Shown one piece after another: positions 1 through 8,667 of a stretch of 64,000 nucleotides of DNA. Numbering within the stretch: the first letter of the stretch is position 1; every line of letters starts with the position of its first letter. This DNA comes from Asaia bogorensis NBRC 16594 (lineage in GTDB: Bacteria; Pseudomonadota; Alphaproteobacteria; Acetobacterales; Acetobacteraceae). The stretch spans positions 3,072,501 to 3,136,500 of the forward strand of contig NZ_AP014690.1 of NCBI RefSeq assembly GCF_001547995.1, given 5' to 3'. Below the pieces are notes generated by a model. It was given only the letters and a program-made list of their open reading frames with translations, was not told the DNA's origin and did no database searches. The position numbers were made by a program, and so were the translations under genes.

Positions 1-409
1 GACGTTCGCTGAAGGGAACGGTCTTTTCGGCTATAGCCTGGATACGGCCGTCCGTCCCGATAAAGACGATATCGAGCGACGGTGCCGTATCGCGCATCCA
101 CATGGCAGCTGCCTCGGGGGGGCTGAACAGGAAGAGCATTCCTGTATTTTCCGCGATACTCTGACGCGATGATTCCCCGGCTTCCTTCTGCTTTTCTGTT
201 CGGGCGACCTCAACAGTGAAATCATGGCGGCCGCTATGGCGGTCGATGATTGTCAGAAGCTCCTTATCCAGAGGCTTTTCAGCACCAGCCTGTGCTTCAT
301 GCTGATTGTCCCCCGCGAATGCATCGGACAAGGTCGGTGCGCCAGCCAGTGCCGTGGCAGCAAGGACCAGACCGGTCAGAAGCGCACGGCCCCGCAAATT
401 CCTGTTCAT
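1..409 (-). CDS. DUF192 family secreted protein, 3' end cut by window edge
   Basis: The frame stays open from an ATG at 409 to the left edge, giving 136 residues without a stop. Residues 1 to about 31 form a signal peptide (basic MNRNLRGR, hydrophobic LLTGLVLAATALAGA, cleavage near AFA-GD). The following part has the DUF192 pattern: FTVEVARTEKQ, GMLFLFSPPEAAAMWMRDT, LDIVFIGTDGRIQAI. These are the conserved strand, the W-M-R-D-T segment and the DG turn of that family. The usual G-L-M-x-R motif is replaced by GESSRQSI. DUF192 proteins are small periplasmic or cytoplasmic proteins of unknown function. It lies 18 bases downstream of the metallo-hydrolase gene, so the two are probably co-transcribed. 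Too little is present to say whether the C-terminus is intact. Confidence 0.8.
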   Translation of the reverse strand, partial: MNRNLRGRALLTGLVLAATALAGAPTLSDAFAGDNQHEAQAGAEKPLDKELLTIIDRHSGRHDFTVEVARTEKQKEAGESSRQSIAENTGMLFLFSPPEAAAMWMRDTAPSLDIVFIGTDGRIQAIAEKTVPFSER

Positions 410-427
410 GTCTGCGCTCCCGGTTGT

Positions 428-1102
428 TCAGGCGAGGTAAGGATTATTCTGCCGCTCTTCGCCAATCATCGTTGGCAACCCATGCCCTGGCAGAACAATG
501 AAATCGTCAGGCAGGGAGAGCAATGTGCGCTTGATCCCTGCAATCAGACTCTCATGGTCGCCATAAGCGAAATCCGACCGACCAACAACACCACGGAACA
601 ACGTATCGCCCACAATGGCCAATTTGTCGGCGCGACTTATATAGATGACATGACCGGGCGTATGGCCCGGACAATGTGCGACTGCAAACCTGCCCGCCGG
701 AAGGTCGATTACCTCGCCCTCCTCGACAAACCGGTCGGGATGAGCGTTTTGCAGGTCATACAACCCGAAGGCCCGGGCCTGATCCTCCACCGTTTCGAGC
801 AGAAAGGCATCGCGCCGGTCAGGACCGATCATTGCAACCGGGGCTGATTGACGTTTTTCAAGGCCCGCACGCAGCGCATCAGCCCCACCAACATGGTCGA
901 AATGCCCGTGCGTCAGCAGAATGGCATCGACAGTCATGCCTTCAAGCAGCTGCAGAAGCTCAGGCGCGTCACCTCCCGGATCGATAACAACTGCGCGGCC
1001 CGTATCGGGATCTTCGAGCACGGTACAGTTCTGACGCAGTGGCGTTACCTTGACGGTGCGGGCACGCAAATCCGGCTCTTCCTCTTCTTGATCGTGACGC
1101 AT
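428..1102 (-). CDS. MBL-fold metallo-hydrolase, glyoxalase II-like
   Basis: The 224-residue protein has the metallo-beta-lactamase fold signature THGHFDHVGG (zinc-binding HxHxDH), then HCPGHTPGHV and a GDTLF strand that supplies the bridging aspartate, and ends with a PGHG motif. This order is typical of short glyoxalase II-like hydrolases (YcbL/GloB class), which cleave thioesters such as S-lactoylglutathione; the substrate here cannot be read from sequence. The N-terminus is acidic (residues 1-10, MRHDQEEEEP) and may be slightly over-extended. No signal peptide is visible, so it is probably cytoplasmic. It precedes the DUF192 gene by 18 bases. Confidence 0.85.
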   Translation of the reverse strand: MRHDQEEEEPDLRARTVKVTPLRQNCTVLEDPDTGRAVVIDPGGDAPELLQLLEGMTVDAILLTHGHFDHVGGADALRAGLEKRQSAPVAMIGPDRRDAFLLETVEDQARAFGLYDLQNAHPDRFVEEGEVIDLPAGRFAVAHCPGHTPGHVIYISRADKLAIVGDTLFRGVVGRSDFAYGDHESLIAGIKRTLLSLPDDFIVLPGHGLPTMIGEERQNNPYLA

Positions 1103-1334
1103 TCCGGAAGAATAGGCAGCCTGAGAGGCAGGAACATCCCGGAAGCGTTGCTGTGCAGACCATGATGCGCAAAGGCTTCATGGCCGCGATACCGCGCAGG
1201 GACCATTCGTTCAAGCAATCATATAACGTGCATAGCGCGGGGCAGGATTGACCGGACCCTCTGGCCGCATCAGAGTCCGCCCAGTCCGGCGCAGCGTAAC
1301 CTGCCCGGAATTACGAGGTTATCAGGAGACGATC

Positions 1335-1685
1335 ATGAGCCGAATCATTCGCACAGAGCCTAATCCCGTCATGTCCAAAGCCGTCGAATATCACGGCTTC
1401 GTTTTCACGCAGGGCGTCGTGGCCCGTAATCTCGATGCCGATTTCGATGCCCAGACTGCCGATGTGCTCGAACAGCTGGATGTCTTGCTGGAGCAGCATG
1501 GCACGGACAACACCCGCATTCTGCAGGCACAGATCTGGCTGAAGGACATCAGCGATCGCGATGCACTCAACAAGCAGTGGACGGCCTGGCTGCCTAAGGA
1601 TTCAGCCCCGGCGCGGGCCTGCGTTCAGGCGATTCTGGCCGATCCGCGTATGCTCGTGGAAATCATGCTGATCACAACAAAGTAA
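1335..1685 (+). CDS. RidA family protein (YjgF/YER057c/UK114)
   Basis: The 116-residue protein has the trimeric RidA fold pattern: N-terminal substrate-facing segment with FVFTQGVV, then QTADVLEQLDVLLEQHGTDNTRILQAQIWLKDI, and the C-terminal P-A-R-A-C-V-Q-A motif carrying the arginine that binds the carboxylate of enamine/imine intermediates. RidA proteins hydrolyse reactive 2-aminoacrylate released by PLP enzymes; family members vary in activity. I chose the ATG at 1335 because AGGAG lies 6 bases upstream and the protein then has normal length; an in-frame start at 1248 adds a non-homologous arginine-rich tail. It is monocistronic between divergent and unrelated neighbours. Confidence 0.85.
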   Translation: MSRIIRTEPNPVMSKAVEYHGFVFTQGVVARNLDADFDAQTADVLEQLDVLLEQHGTDNTRILQAQIWLKDISDRDALNKQWTAWLPKDSAPARACVQAILADPRMLVEIMLITTK

Positions 1686-1697
1686 GGCTTATTGAAT

Positions 1698-1731
1698 TTT
1701 CCCCGGGTCGACACATTTTATCTCGGGGAAA
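1698..1731. other. Perfect 8-bp inverted repeat downstream of ridA
   Basis: TTTCCCCG (1698-1705) and CGGGGAAA (1724-1731) are perfectly complementary across an 18-base spacer, beginning 12 bases after the ridA stop. No T-run follows, so it is a weak terminator candidate; it could equally be an operator in front of the CHAP-protein gene. Confidence 0.3.
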
Positions 1732-1828
1732 GTTCATAAAATCGCCATGACTCCCCCTTACATGGGTTGCCAATCCAAGGTGAACACAGTTACCTAGATG
1801 CAACACACAACGGGCGGATATCGAATCA

Positions 1829-2611
1829 ATGAACGTGGGACAGAAAAGTTGCCTCAGACTTCTCCGCAGGCCGTTTTTTTCGTCCCTGACCGCTCTATCC
1901 CTTCTGGTTGGGTCGGCGGTTCTGGCCCCAAAAGCTGAAGCGCGCCAGAAGGCTGGTCACAAGGCTGTTATGCAGTCCGCGCATAGCGCCCGACACACCT
2001 CAGCGCGTCACGTCGCACTTCGCCAGACACGCTTCACGACGCGGCGCCACCATTCCGGTGGTCACGTTATCCAGTGTGTTGCCTATGCCAAAGCCGCTTC
2101 CGATGTTGTGTTGAGCGGTAATGCCCGTGACTGGTGGGATAACTCTCGCGGCGTTTATGCCCGTGGCTCTGCCCCCGAACCCGGCTCGGTGCTGAATTTC
2201 CGTGCTATCCGCCGTATGCCCTATGGCCACGTGGCGGTCGTCCGTGCTGTAGAAGACAACCGCACGATTGTGATCGACCAGTCTCACTGGGCGCAGAACG
2301 GTGTTGCCAAGAATGTGCGCGTCATCGATGTTTCTCCCAATAACGACTGGTCTGCTGTGCGCGTAGCGCTCAACAGCAACTCCGGTACCTACGGCAGCAT
2401 CTACCCGACCTACGGGTTCATCTATGGTCGCCCGGATGACGGGGTGATGATGGCTAATAATACGCCTGCGCCTGCTCATCGTTCCACACGTTCGCATAAC
2501 GTGACGACGGCAAGCTTCGCGGCTCTGCAACATCCGATGAACTCGACCGAAGTGGCAGAGGCCCCGGAAGATGCTTTCAGCGTGGAAGGCCCCAGCCGCA
2601 ATCTGCGCTGA
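1829..2611 (+). CDS. Secreted CHAP-domain peptidoglycan hydrolase
   Basis: The 260-residue protein starts with a signal peptide (hydrophobic stretch about residues 17-33, AxA-type sites near 36-38), then a basic, histidine-rich linker (about 40-78). The CHAP domain occupies roughly 78-180. The catalytic cysteine is Cys83 in IQCVAYAK, the histidine is His134 in YGHVAVV, and DQSHW (150-154) sits where the third polar residue is expected. The pattern DWWDNSRGVYARGSAPEPGSVLNF matches this family of amidase/endopeptidases that cut stem peptides in the periplasm. The C-terminal 70 residues look disordered. A strong terminator follows. It sits convergent to rlmH. Confidence 0.85.
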   Translation: MNVGQKSCLRLLRRPFFSSLTALSLLVGSAVLAPKAEARQKAGHKAVMQSAHSARHTSARHVALRQTRFTTRRHHSGGHVIQCVAYAKAASDVVLSGNARDWWDNSRGVYARGSAPEPGSVLNFRAIRRMPYGHVAVVRAVEDNRTIVIDQSHWAQNGVAKNVRVIDVSPNNDWSAVRVALNSNSGTYGSIYPTYGFIYGRPDDGVMMANNTPAPAHRSTRSHNVTTASFAALQHPMNSTEVAEAPEDAFSVEGPSRNLR

Positions 2612-2639
2612 TCAAGCCTGATCATCTGATTTCCGCCAG

Positions 2640-2668
2640 GGCGGCCCGGAAACGGGTCGCCTTTTTTT
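2640..2668 (+). terminator. Rho-independent terminator of the CHAP gene
   Basis: A 9-bp stem (2640-2648 with 2653-2661, one G-U pair) closed by a GAAA tetraloop is followed directly by seven T residues (2662-2668). It lies 28 bases after the CHAP gene stop. Confidence 0.9.
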
Positions 2669-2735
2669 ATGGCCTGTCGCCCGCCTTGCAATCGTCACTC
2701 GGGACGAAGCGCCTGAGCCTATTGGCAGACGGGAT

Positions 2736-3194
2736 TCAGGGGCGCGCTGAACGGTGATAAGGATGGCCCGCGCTGATCGCGCGCGCGCGGTAGATCTGCT
2801 CTGCCAGAAGCAATCGCACAATCATGTGGGGCCAGGTCATACGCCCGAAGGAGATACGGGCATCGGCCCGCTCAATAACGCTGGCCTCAAGCCCTTCAGC
2901 CCCGCCGATGACGAAGGAAACCTGCTTGCCGGTTGCAAGCCACGAATCGAGCATGGTGGAGAATTGCTGGGAATCAGGTGAACTTCCCCCCTCATCCAGC
3001 GCAATCACGATCGTACCTTCGGGACAAGCCGCCAGAATCGCCGCCGCGTCCTTGCGACGGATTTCCAGGGCACTGCCACGCGATTCGCCAATCTCGATCA
3101 GATCGACCCTGGGGCGGGTACGCTCGACATAACGGTCGAACAATTCCCGCTCCGGCCCTCTCTTGAGGCGACCGACCGCCACAATCCTGATCAT
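2736..3194 (-). CDS. rlmH: 23S rRNA (pseudouridine-1915-N3)-methyltransferase RlmH
   Basis: The 152-residue protein matches RlmH along its length: MIRIVAVGRLKRGPERELFDRY at the N-terminus, the I-A-L-D-E-G-G segment, the SAM-binding FVIGGAEGL knot region, and the C-terminal SFGRMTWPHMIVRLLLAEQIYRA with the HPYHR end. This SPOUT-fold enzyme methylates pseudouridine 1915 of helix 69 in 70S ribosomes. Its start lies 6 bases after the rsfS stop, in the proA-nadD-rsfS-rlmH operon. Confidence 0.95.
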   Translation of the reverse strand: MIRIVAVGRLKRGPERELFDRYVERTRPRVDLIEIGESRGSALEIRRKDAAAILAACPEGTIVIALDEGGSSPDSQQFSTMLDSWLATGKQVSFVIGGAEGLEASVIERADARISFGRMTWPHMIVRLLLAEQIYRARAISAGHPYHRSARP

Positions 3195-3200
3195 GCGTAA

Positions 3201-3656
3201 TCAGAGATCCGTCGTGTCGGCTTCGTCACTGGCAGTATCGTCGAGGTCCTTGCCCCACATACGCTCGAGCGCATAGAGCGCGCGGCTCTCAGGCTTGAAC
3301 AGATGCACAACGATGTCTCCGGTATCGAGTAGAACCCAATCGGTACCGTTCGCACCTTCGATGGTGATGCGCTTGATGCCGATCTCGTTCAGCTTGTCTT
3401 CAATATGCGTGGCCATGGCGGCGATCTGCCTGTCGGCAATACCTGTAGCAACCACCATATGGTCAGCAAAGCTGGCACGCCCCCGCAGGTCGAGCGTCAC
3501 GATATCCTCGGCCTTGTCTTCGTCAAGGCTTGCCGTGATGAGTGCCAGCGCCTTTTCAACCAGTTCCGGCTCAGCACCGGTGCGCGGTGCAGCGCCGCGG
3601 GTCTTGCGCGGGCCTGCAGCGGCGGCCTTCTTGCGCGGCGTGCCGGCGGTCTTCAT
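3201..3656 (-). CDS. rsfS: Ribosomal silencing factor RsfS
   Basis: Residues about 30-140 carry the RsfS/Iojap domain: LVEKALALITASLDEDKAEDIVTLDLRG, FADHMVVATGIADRQIAAMA, GTDWVLLDTGDIVVHLFKPESRALYALERMWG. RsfS binds ribosomal protein uL14 and blocks 30S-50S joining in starvation. The annotated ATG at 3656 has a poor ribosome-binding site. The frame remains open upstream to 3776 and encodes a K/R/T/A/P-rich stretch like the first 25 residues of the annotated protein, with GGAG ahead of an ATC codon at 3761-3759. The true start may therefore be upstream and non-AUG. The gene lies between nadD and rlmH. Confidence 0.93.
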   Translation of the reverse strand: MKTAGTPRKKAAAAGPRKTRGAAPRTGAEPELVEKALALITASLDEDKAEDIVTLDLRGRASFADHMVVATGIADRQIAAMATHIEDKLNEIGIKRITIEGANGTDWVLLDTGDIVVHLFKPESRALYALERMWGKDLDDTASDEADTTDL

Positions 3657-3784
3657 GGTGGCAGTGGCCTCGCCCGTGGCGGGCTGGGTCTTGGTCTCAC
3701 CAGCGGACGCGCGGGTGCGACGGGCTGGGGTGGGCGTCTCGTCGGACGGTTTTCTGGCGATGGCTCGACACTCCGGTCAATACA

Positions 3785-4405
3785 TTAGAGAGAGAGCGAG
3801 GCGGGATAATTGCCGGAATCCCTCAACGCTGTCGCTGATATACCGTTTTGCGGCGCCGGAAGAAAAGCCCAGACACCACCTTTAGAGCGCGACATGATCG
3901 GCCCGCGCCGCGGAGGCACGCGCATATGGCTTAACGCATGGGTGGCCTGGCCTGACAGCGCCGTGCGATTGCTGCCCGGTCTTGGCACAACCGCCATGGG
4001 TACATGCAGGGCAAGATCGCGCCAGCGACGCCATCGTGTGAGCGTCGCCAGACTGTCCGCTCCCATCAACCAGACGAAGCGCGCCCTTGGAAAACGCAGC
4101 CGCAGCAGCGCAATCGTCTCAACAGTATAACGCTTGTTCAGCCGCGCCTCGATATCGGTGGCGATGATATGCCGCCCGTCAGCCAGGGCACGGGCCGAAT
4201 CGAGGCGATTTTCAAACGGCGCCATGCCCCGCCTTGGCTTGAGCGGATTGCCCGGCGAAACCATGAGCCAGACCTGATCAAGCCGCAGATGCGTCAGGGC
4301 ATAGCGTGCGAGTTGAAGATGACCCGCATGGGCCGGATTGAACGACCCACCCAGCAGCCCAATCGACACCGCACGATTATCGCCATATTTTGGAATTTCC
4401 ACCAC
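3785..4405 (-). CDS. nadD: Nicotinate-nucleotide adenylyltransferase
   Basis: The protein contains the nucleotidylyltransferase signature GLLGGSFNPAHAGHLQLA, the motif MVSPGNPLKP and FVWLMGADSLATLTRWRRW, and ends with ISATALRDSG, the family ISST-like motif. It transfers AMP to nicotinate mononucleotide in NAD synthesis. I prefer the GTG at 4405, one base after the proA stop (206 residues, normal length, coupled). ATGs at 4441 and 4540 are in frame but would overlap proA by 35 or 134 bases and add residues without homology. The C-terminal extension MSRSKGGVWAFLPAPQNG is ordinary for alphaproteobacterial NadD. Confidence 0.93.
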   Translation of the reverse strand: MVEIPKYGDNRAVSIGLLGGSFNPAHAGHLQLARYALTHLRLDQVWLMVSPGNPLKPRRGMAPFENRLDSARALADGRHIIATDIEARLNKRYTVETIALLRLRFPRARFVWLMGADSLATLTRWRRWRDLALHVPMAVVPRPGSNRTALSGQATHALSHMRVPPRRGPIMSRSKGGVWAFLPAPQNGISATALRDSGNYPASLSL

Positions 4406-4406
4406 G

Positions 4407-5666
4407 TCAGGGGCGGGTCTGCCCGGTGCCTCGGACCTCATAACGGAAGGTCGTAAGCTGTTCGAGGCCGACGGGGCCACGGGCATGGATCTTGCCTGTG
4501 GCAATACCGATCTCGGCCCCGAATCCGAATTCTCCGCCATCGCAGAACTGGGTCGAGGCGTTCCACATCACCACAGCGCTATCCGTCCCATTCAGGAAGC
4601 GTTCGGCGACCTCTGCATTTTCAGTGATGATCGCTTCCGTATGACCGCTGCCATAACGCGCGATATGGGCGAGTGCCGAATCGACATTCTCGACGACCGC
4701 CACGGAGAGACGCGCATCGAGCCATTCCGTCGCAAAGTCATCCGACGTGGCGGGTTCAAGATCATGCACGATATGACGCGCTCTCTCGTCACCCAGAATG
4801 GCGCAGCCCAGCGCATGCAGATCCTGCACCAGCGCAGGCAACAGGGCCTCGGCAATTGCGTGGTCGATCAGCAGGGTTTCGGTCGCACCGCAAATACCGG
4901 TACGCCGCATCTTGGCATTGGCGAGAATCTCTCGCGCCATCGCGAAGTCGGCATCCTTGTGGATATAGGTGTGACACAGCCCATCGGCATGAGCGAGAAC
5001 CGGTACGCGGGCCTCGCGCTGCACCCGCTCGACAAGCGATTTGCCACCGCGTGGAATGATCATGTCGATTTCACCGGCGGCTGTCAGCATGGCGGCGACA
5101 TGTGCCCGATCAGCATCGGGGACGATCTGCACGCAGTCACGCGGCAGACCCGCCTTTTCCAGTCCTTCCTGGATGCAGGACTGGATGCATCGCGCCGAAT
5201 GAAGGCTCTCGGAGCCGCCACGCAAGATGACGGCATTGCCGGATTTGATGCACAGGCCCGCAGCGTCAGCCCCCACATTGGGGCGGCTTTCATAGATCAT
5301 GCCAATGACACCAAGCGGAGTCGCCACACGGCGGATGTTCAAGCCGTTGGGACGTGTCCAGTCACACAGCACCCTGCCCACCGGATCCGGCAAAAGCGCA
5401 ATCGATTCGAGGCCCTTTGCCATGGACTCGATCCGTGCAGGCGTCAGCGTCAGCCGGTCGATGAAGGCAGCACTCGCCTTGGAGGAGGCGACATCGCGTG
5501 CATTGGCCACAAGAATATCAGGCGCATGCTCACGCAGTGACGCTGCGGCGGCACGCAAGGCCTCGTTGCGCTGGCTTTCCGGGGCAATGGCGAGAAGGCG
5601 GGCCGCTGCGCGCGCTGGTCCGGTCAGGGCCTTGAAATCGGACACGGTCGTAGCAGCTTCCATCAT
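4407..5666 (-). CDS. proA: Gamma-glutamyl phosphate reductase
   Basis: The 419-residue protein is a full-length ProA of the aldehyde dehydrogenase superfamily. The catalytic cysteine lies in RRTGICGATETLL, the cofactor region in PLGVIGMIYESRPNVGADAAGLCIKSGNAVILRGGSE (read in parts), and the C-terminus in GEFGFGAEIGIATGKIHARGPVGLEQLTT. It reduces gamma-glutamyl phosphate to glutamate semialdehyde with NADPH, the second step of proline synthesis. It heads the leftward operon with nadD, rsfS and rlmH, an order conserved in many alphaproteobacteria. The start has AGGAG about 8 bases upstream. The other proline gene in the window, proC, is 12 kb away. Confidence 0.96.
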   Translation of the reverse strand: MMEAATTVSDFKALTGPARAAARLLAIAPESQRNEALRAAAASLREHAPDILVANARDVASSKASAAFIDRLTLTPARIESMAKGLESIALLPDPVGRVLCDWTRPNGLNIRRVATPLGVIGMIYESRPNVGADAAGLCIKSGNAVILRGGSESLHSARCIQSCIQEGLEKAGLPRDCVQIVPDADRAHVAAMLTAAGEIDMIIPRGGKSLVERVQREARVPVLAHADGLCHTYIHKDADFAMAREILANAKMRRTGICGATETLLIDHAIAEALLPALVQDLHALGCAILGDERARHIVHDLEPATSDDFATEWLDARLSVAVVENVDSALAHIARYGSGHTEAIITENAEVAERFLNGTDSAVVMWNASTQFCDGGEFGFGAEIGIATGKIHARGPVGLEQLTTFRYEVRGTGQTRP

Positions 5667-5740
5667 TCATTCTCCTGTCTGCCTTGTGGCATCTGGCCCG
5701 GCCGAACCCGAAAACGGCCCAAAGGGCGATCAGCTATGTA

Positions 5741-6895
5741 TCATGCCTGCGCTGCTTGAAAAGATCGGCCCAGGGCAAGGGTCGCGGCAACGTTGCGCGC
5801 GCAGCGCCTCAACGCATGCTCTGCCTCGCCGAATGCCTCTTCCAGCGTGCAGGGGCGCTCAAGACAGCTGAAAACGGCGTCGAAGCCTGTTGCAAGCAGA
5901 TCTTCATGCCCGGCACCCAGTGTACCCGCGAAGGCTATCAACGGTTTGCCTGCCTTTTTCGCCAGCGTGGCGATTGCCTGAGGTGCCTTGCCCTGCGCGG
6001 TCTGGCGATCCAGCCGCCCCTCACCGGTGATGACCAGATCCATCTGGCTCACGAGCGCCTCCAGACCCAGAAGCCCCGCCACCGACTCAGCACCCGGAAC
6101 GAGGGTCGCCCCGCACAGCCCGACCAGCCCCAGAGCCGCACCACCCGCGGCGCCCATACCTTCCACCGCCGTCAGATCACGCCTGCAGCGCAGTTCCACC
6201 AGACTGGCAAGGCGCGCCAGTGAGGCCTCCAGAAGCGGGATCATGGCGGGTGTTGCCCCCTTCTGAGGCCCGAATACGGCAACCGCGCCGGTCTCTCCCA
6301 ACAAAGGAGCCGTCACATCGCACAAAATCTCGATACGACACTCTGCCAGCCGGGGATCGAGCCGGTCGTCATCCAGAGAGAACACCGCCCCAAGCGGCCC
6401 TCCTCCGTGAGGAATTTCCTGGCCGTGCAGATCGCGCAGCGAAACACCAAGCGCCTGCAAAAGACCCGCCCCACCGTCGCAGGTTGCACTGCCGCCAAGC
6501 GCGAGGACCAGATGCCTGCACCCCATATCAAGGGCTGCGCTTATGAGTTCCCCCACGCCATAGGTGGTGGTGAAAAGGGGTGAGCGCGATTCGAGCGGGG
6601 TTTGGGCCAGACCGGCGGCCTCGGCCAGTTCGATCAGTGCTGTCCGGCCATGATCGAGAACAGCGAAACGCGCCGATACAGGCACACCGAGCGGGCCGCA
6701 CACATCGCGGGTTTCAAGTCGGCCGCCCAGTGTGCGGGCCATGATGGCGGCAGTTCCCTCGCCGCCATCCGCCATAGGAAAGGCGTGATAGCGGGCATCC
6801 GGGTAGATTTCCCTGAAACCGCCGATAATCGCCTGAACCACGGCCTCTGCCGTCAGGCTCTCCTTGAAGGAGTCACAGGCAACGAGAATGTCCAT
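5741..6895 (-). CDS. Glycerate kinase (GarK/GlxK family)
   Basis: The 384-residue protein begins MDILVACDSFKESLTAEA, the typical glycerate kinase start, followed by FPMADGGEGT, the phosphate-binding LALGGSATCDGGAGLLQALG, and LVITGEGRLDRQTAQGKAPQAIATLAKKAGKP near the C-terminus. These are diagnostic of the type I glycerate 2-kinase family (GarK/GlxK). It phosphorylates D-glycerate from ATP, feeding lower glycolysis. GGAGG sits upstream of the ATG. It stands alone, 74 bases upstream of proA on the same strand, with an unrelated GTPase gene behind it. No glyoxylate carboligase or tartronate semialdehyde reductase gene is adjacent. Confidence 0.92.
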   Translation of the reverse strand: MDILVACDSFKESLTAEAVVQAIIGGFREIYPDARYHAFPMADGGEGTAAIMARTLGGRLETRDVCGPLGVPVSARFAVLDHGRTALIELAEAAGLAQTPLESRSPLFTTTYGVGELISAALDMGCRHLVLALGGSATCDGGAGLLQALGVSLRDLHGQEIPHGGGPLGAVFSLDDDRLDPRLAECRIEILCDVTAPLLGETGAVAVFGPQKGATPAMIPLLEASLARLASLVELRCRRDLTAVEGMGAAGGAALGLVGLCGATLVPGAESVAGLLGLEALVSQMDLVITGEGRLDRQTAQGKAPQAIATLAKKAGKPLIAFAGTLGAGHEDLLATGFDAVFSCLERPCTLEEAFGEAEHALRRCARNVAATLALGRSFQAAQA

Positions 6896-6928
6896 CAGCG
6901 CCTCCGGTAAGACGCCCTATCATTGCCT

Positions 6929-6958
6929 CAGGATCAGGCCGGTCAAGCCCTGATCCTG
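6929..6958. terminator. Hairpin between ychF and the glycerate kinase gene
   Basis: A perfect 10-bp inverted repeat (CAGGATCAGG at 6929-6938, CCTGATCCTG at 6949-6958) with a 10-base loop lies 16 bases beyond the ychF stop. There is no T-run, so its role as terminator is tentative. Confidence 0.45.
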
Positions 6959-6974
6959 TCAAACCCGGATACTG

Positions 6975-8069
6975 TCAGACGTTGAAGCGGAACAGCAGAA
7001 CGTCACCATCCTGCACGACATATTCCTTGCCTTCGATACGCAGCTTGCCCGCTTCCTTGGCACCGGACTCGCCGCCACACGCAATGTAATCGTCATAGGC
7101 CACTGTCTCGCAGGCAATGAAGCCACGCTCGAAGTCGTTATGAATAACCGCAGCCGCCTGAGGGGCCTTTGTGCCCTTGGTGATGGTCCAGGCGCGCGTC
7201 TCTTTCGGACCGACCGTGAAATAGGTGCTCAGACCCAGCAGGCCGTAGCCGGCGGCAATCACACGATCGAGACCGGAATTGCTCAGCCCCAGCCCTTCGA
7301 GGAACTCGGCGCGCTCTTCCTGCGGCAGCTGGCTGACTTCCGCTTCGATCGCCGCAGACACCACCACCACGGCAGCGCCTTCGGCCTCTGCGCGCTTGCG
7401 CACGGCTTCGGAATGGCTGTTGCCGGTCGAAGCAGAGCCTTCCTCCACGTTGCAGACATAGAGCACCGGCTTGGTGGTCATGAGCTGCAGACGGCGAGCG
7501 GTTTCTTCCTCACCCTTGGGTACGGCCGTACGGGCGGGCTTGCCCTCGCGCAGAGCGGCCATGATGGGATCCATGATGGCGAGCTGCTGCTGCGCCTCAC
7601 GATCATTGCCGCGGGCGCGCTTCTGCAAGGCCGTCTGACGCTTTTCGAGCGAGTCCAGATCGGCCAGCATCAGCTCGGTCTCGATGATCTCGGCATCGCG
7701 CACCGGGTCCACGCCGCCTTCGACATGGGTGATGTCGTCATCCTCGAAGCAGCGCAGGACGTGGATGATGGCATCCACCTCACGGATATTGGCAAGGAAC
7801 TGGTTGCCCAGACCCTCACCACGAGACGCGCCGCGCACGAGTCCGGCGATATCGACGAATTCGAGGCTGGTCGGCAGGATCTTCTGCGACTTGCCGATAC
7901 GCGCAAGGTTGTCGAGGCGCGAATCAGGCACGGCGACGCGGCCCACATTCGGCTCAATGGTGCAGAAGGGATAATTTGCTGCCTGAGCTGCCGCCGTTTC
8001 GGTCAGCGCGTTGAACAGGGTGGATTTGCCCACATTGGGAAGCCCCACGATGCCACAATTGAAGCCCAT
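6975..8069 (-). CDS. ychF: Redox-regulated P-loop NTPase YchF (OLA1 family)
   Basis: The 364-residue protein has the Obg-family GTPase domain: [18 protein letters not shown] (P-loop), [22 protein letters not shown] (G3 region), and VLYVCNVEE where the NKxD motif is altered, a feature that shifts YchF toward ATP. The C-terminal TGS domain holds [20 protein letters not shown] and the invariant [13 protein letters not shown] end. YchF binds ribosomes and influences oxidative stress responses. I chose ATG 8069 (MGFNCG), which overlaps the pth stop as TGATG, indicating translational coupling; the longer form adds only MRGETL. It is last in the rplY-pth-ychF operon. Confidence 0.95.
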   Translation of the reverse strand: MGFNCGIVGLPNVGKSTLFNALTETAAAQAANYPFCTIEPNVGRVAVPDSRLDNLARIGKSQKILPTSLEFVDIAGLVRGASRGEGLGNQFLANIREVDAIIHVLRCFEDDDITHVEGGVDPVRDAEIIETELMLADLDSLEKRQTALQKRARGNDREAQQQLAIMDPIMAALREGKPARTAVPKGEEETARRLQLMTTKPVLYVCNVEEGSASTGNSHSEAVRKRAEAEGAAVVVVSAAIEAEVSQLPQEERAEFLEGLGLSNSGLDRVIAAGYGLLGLSTYFTVGPKETRAWTITKGTKAPQAAAVIHNDFERGFIACETVAYDDYIACGGESGAKEAGKLRIEGKEYVVQDGDVLLFRFNV

Positions 8070-8647
8070 CAGCGTTTCTCCCCGCACAGCATGGCGATTT
8101 TTGTCATTGTCGCTTCCGGTTCTCCCTTGGCCAGCAGGGGCGACGCCGCAGCCACGGCGTCGAGAAGCGTTTCGAGTTCTGTCTGTTCGGCCTTGGCGAA
8201 ATCGCCCAGCACATGGCCTGTCACACGGTCCTTGTGACCGGGATGCCCGATGCCGAGACGCACGCGCTGATAATTCTGGTCACCCAGCATACGATCCATG
8301 GAGCGCAGGCCATTATGGCCTGCCGCACCGCCACCGCGCTTGACCCTCACCTTGCAGAACGCAAGATCGAGCTCGTCATGTAACGCCGTGATATCGGAAA
8401 CCGGAATCTTGAAGAACCGCGCAGCCTGCTGCACGCTCTCGCCGGACAGATTCATGTAAGTCATGGGCTTGAGCAGAAGAACCTTCTGTCCCTCGATGCT
8501 GCCCTCGGCCGTCTCTCCCTTGAAGCGCGAGCGCCAGGGAGAAAACCGGTAGTATTCGGCAATACGCTCGACAGCCATGAAGCCAATATTGTGGCGCTGT
8601 CTGCGCATGCCGGGCTCGGGGTTACCGAGCCCGGTCCAGAGTAGCAT
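8069..8647 (-). CDS. pth: Peptidyl-tRNA hydrolase
   Basis: The protein (192 residues from ATG 8647) begins [29 protein letters not shown], with the catalytic histidine in the R-H-N-I-G-F motif, then [13 protein letters not shown], the DELDL aspartate and [14 protein letters not shown]. It cleaves peptidyl-tRNA released from stalled ribosomes. A GTG at 8656 is in frame (MAA extension), but AGGG spacing favours 8647. It lies about 20 bases after rplY and overlaps ychF by one base. Confidence 0.96.
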   Translation of the reverse strand: MLLWTGLGNPEPGMRRQRHNIGFMAVERIAEYYRFSPWRSRFKGETAEGSIEGQKVLLLKPMTYMNLSGESVQQAARFFKIPVSDITALHDELDLAFCKVRVKRGGGAAGHNGLRSMDRMLGDQNYQRVRLGIGHPGHKDRVTGHVLGDFAKAEQTELETLLDAVAAASPLLAKGEPEATMTKIAMLCGEKR

Positions 8648-8667
8648 TGCGGCCACCCTGAGCGGTC

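Noticed and set aside
4964-4975. TGTGGATAT resembling a DnaA box
   Set aside because: It is an isolated 8-of-9 match inside proA without a cluster or AT-rich element; it does not indicate an origin.
4338-5540. A 400-residue plus-strand frame opposite proA and nadD
   Set aside because: It overlaps proA almost entirely on the other strand, lacks a ribosome-binding site and has no recognisable domain.
7140-8237. A 365-residue plus-strand frame opposite ychF and pth
   Set aside because: It is antisense to a highly conserved GTPase whose sequence is intact; the product is low-complexity histidine/glutamine-rich.
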